A DNA stretch of 64,000 nt from Paroedura picta (lineage: Eukaryota > Chordata > Lepidosauria > Squamata > Gekkonidae). Shown here in pieces: positions 62,650 to 64,000 of the stretch; position 1 is the first letter of the stretch; the number at the start of each line of letters is the position of its first letter. The stretch covers positions 29,089,001 through 29,153,000 of the forward strand of contig NC_135379.1 of assembly GCF_049243985.1 (NCBI RefSeq), read 5' to 3'. Below the pieces are notes generated by a model that made no database searches, was not told the DNA's origin, and saw nothing but the letters and a program-made list of their open reading frames with translations. Made by a program: the position numbers and the translations under genes.

Positions 62650-62958
62650 CCTCCTCCACAGAGGGGGTGGGGGGGGGAGAGGGAGTGCTTCCCAAAGACC
62701 TCGCACAGGCCCCGGGTGTGCTTTCAAGGCCTTTGGGAAGCCATCCAGCTGAGGGGGGGGGGGGAAGGGAGCGCTTTCCAAAGGCCTGCAAAGGCCTCAC
62801 ACAGGCCCTGGGTGTGCTTTCAAGGCCTTTGGGAAGTCATCCAGCTAAGGGAGGTGTGGGGGGAGAGGGAGTGCTTCCCAAAGGCCTGGAAAGGCCTCGC
62901 ACGGGCCCCGGTTGTGACCCTTTCAAAGCCCATTCTTACGAACGGGCTTTGCCACTGG
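62650..62958 (+). mobile_element. Helitron 3' part with internal tandem repeats
   Basis: Ends in a hairpin (AAAGCCCATTC and GAACGGGCTTT around TTAC), then GCCA and CTGG before T. Inside, a unit of about 100 bp with GGTGTGCTTTCAAGGCCTTT and GGGAGTGCTTCCCAAA repeats about two and a half times. The same motifs occur in the copy at 1191-1739. Confidence 0.65.
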
Positions 62959-62959
62959 T

Positions 62960-64000
62960 ATTATGATAATGCACAAAGTGCTATATACCACTATGGTCTG
63001 AAGGCATAAGGATCCTAAGTCTAGCATGGCTGTTGTGAAGGACCCCTCCTTCAAGGTGTCCTTACGCCACTTTCCCTTTCGTTTTGAAAAACAAAATGTT
63101 TGTGAAGGGGCAACAAGGGATGAGAGGAGACAGAGATGCATAAGGGCAACAAAATTCAATTTATTTGACAAACAATTTAAATGCTTAATTAGGAATGGAG
63201 GGAAAACCCTGAGCAGGTGGCGCATTATTCTGCCAAATGAGAGTGAGCGCAGATTGTTTGCCTGAATCAAAATGAAAAATGTGAAGATCTAAAAAATATA
63301 GGGCTGCATAATGGCATTTGAGCGGTTAAGACCAGCTCCTGATGAGGAGAAGAAATCCAACCAGGACAGGAGGAAAGACTCCTGTTCGCCTGCGGAAAGA
63401 TGGAATCCCAATTCTGTACTTGAGATTTACAAGGATTCATCCTCATTTCATTTGCTGTGGCTACATTTAGATGCTCATTCCCAGCGGATGGGCAAAATGA
63501 TGGCCCAGAAGAAAACTGCCTCATTTCAGTCGCTCCAGCTGTGCCTTTCTACCGTCACTACTTTCTGCTGCCAAATTCTCTAATTTATTTGTTTTGCCTC
63601 CCCCCCTTCATCCCAATATTAAAACATTGCTAATCTGTTAAATGAAAACAGGGCAAAGACAAGACCCACACAAGGAAAAGAGATTTTTTTCAAAAAAATA
63701 GCATCTGTGGAAACTTTAGAATTATTTAGAACTGTTTATGCATGGTATAAATAATGAGTTTCTTGTCCCCAGTGGGTAAGAGATCTTTGTTTTGGGGAAG
63801 ACTGTCCTCTTGAAGGCACGGAAGATAGGCAAGGAAGTAGGTCTGCAGCATGTGATAAAGAATATTGCAAAAAGATAATAAATAACAAGGCATTATTCTC
63901 ATTATTTATTTAAGCCCAAAGAACATACTCTAGAGAATCCAGAGTAGTCTTTGTATAGGAGAGGGGGAAGTAGCCGCCCTGCTTTTGTCAGACAGCTCTG
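62960..64000. other. Intergenic, nothing recognised
   Basis: No transposon signature; 63040-63280 is a low-repeat block with CTTAATTAGG and a balanced composition, possibly conserved non-coding DNA. Confidence 0.4.

Noticed and set aside
1-64000. CRISPR arrays, operons, ribosome binding sites, functional tRNA or rRNA genes
   Set aside because: Vertebrate DNA; the tRNA- and 5S-like stretches are SINE parts, and repeats lack CRISPR spacing.

Overview
The window looks like nuclear DNA from a squamate reptile (a lizard or close relative). The evidence is a full-length BovB LINE, CR1- and L3/L2-type LINE pieces, tRNA- and 5S-rRNA-derived SINEs of squamate type, non-autonomous Helitrons and hAT MITEs, all set among intron-containing vertebrate genes. 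Three host genes can be read from the sequence, all on the minus strand: CYCS (somatic cytochrome c), the orthologue of human C7orf31/SPMIP4 (a sperm microtubule inner protein), and NPVF (gonadotropin-inhibitory hormone / RFRP precursor). From memory, human chromosome 7p15.3 has the same order and orientation, so this is a conserved synteny block. OSBPL3, expected beyond CYCS on the left, is not visible.

Layout. 1-10.8 kb: intergenic or CYCS 3' flank, with a Helitron inside a hAT-like element, an L3/CR1 LINE piece, CR1 tails, a SINE and a 60-bp hairpin MITE. 10.85-14.5 kb: CYCS, with two coding exons, a non-coding first exon and a GC-rich promoter; its last intron is filled with Helitron and LINE pieces. 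16.4-36.2 kb: C7orf31/SPMIP4, with eight coding exons (521 codons plus stop; all splice phases agree) and a CpG-rich promoter. A full-length BovB with an uninterrupted 1009-codon ORF and a perfect 13-bp target duplication sits in its intron at 20.5-23.7 kb. 37.9-42.2 kb: NPVF, two coding exons, 179 codons, with three amidated LPxRF-type peptides. 42.2-64 kb: no host gene recognised; the stretch holds repeats, including hAT MITEs, nested CR1 copies, a Ty3/gypsy chromodomain fossil, an old BovB relic, a DIRS-like fossil and a Helitron end with internal tandem repeats.

The three genes are not an operon or pathway. CYCS is a housekeeping electron carrier and apoptosis trigger, C7orf31/SPMIP4 belongs to the sperm axoneme, and NPVF is a hypothalamic neuropeptide gene. 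I found no evidence of an undescribed multi-gene system. The most informative signals are the intact BovB, the clean nested transposon insertions with target duplications, the MITE hairpins, a large imperfect inverted repeat at 26-27 kb, and the NPVF peptide repertoire. Repeat boundaries are by eye and approximate unless a target duplication is given.
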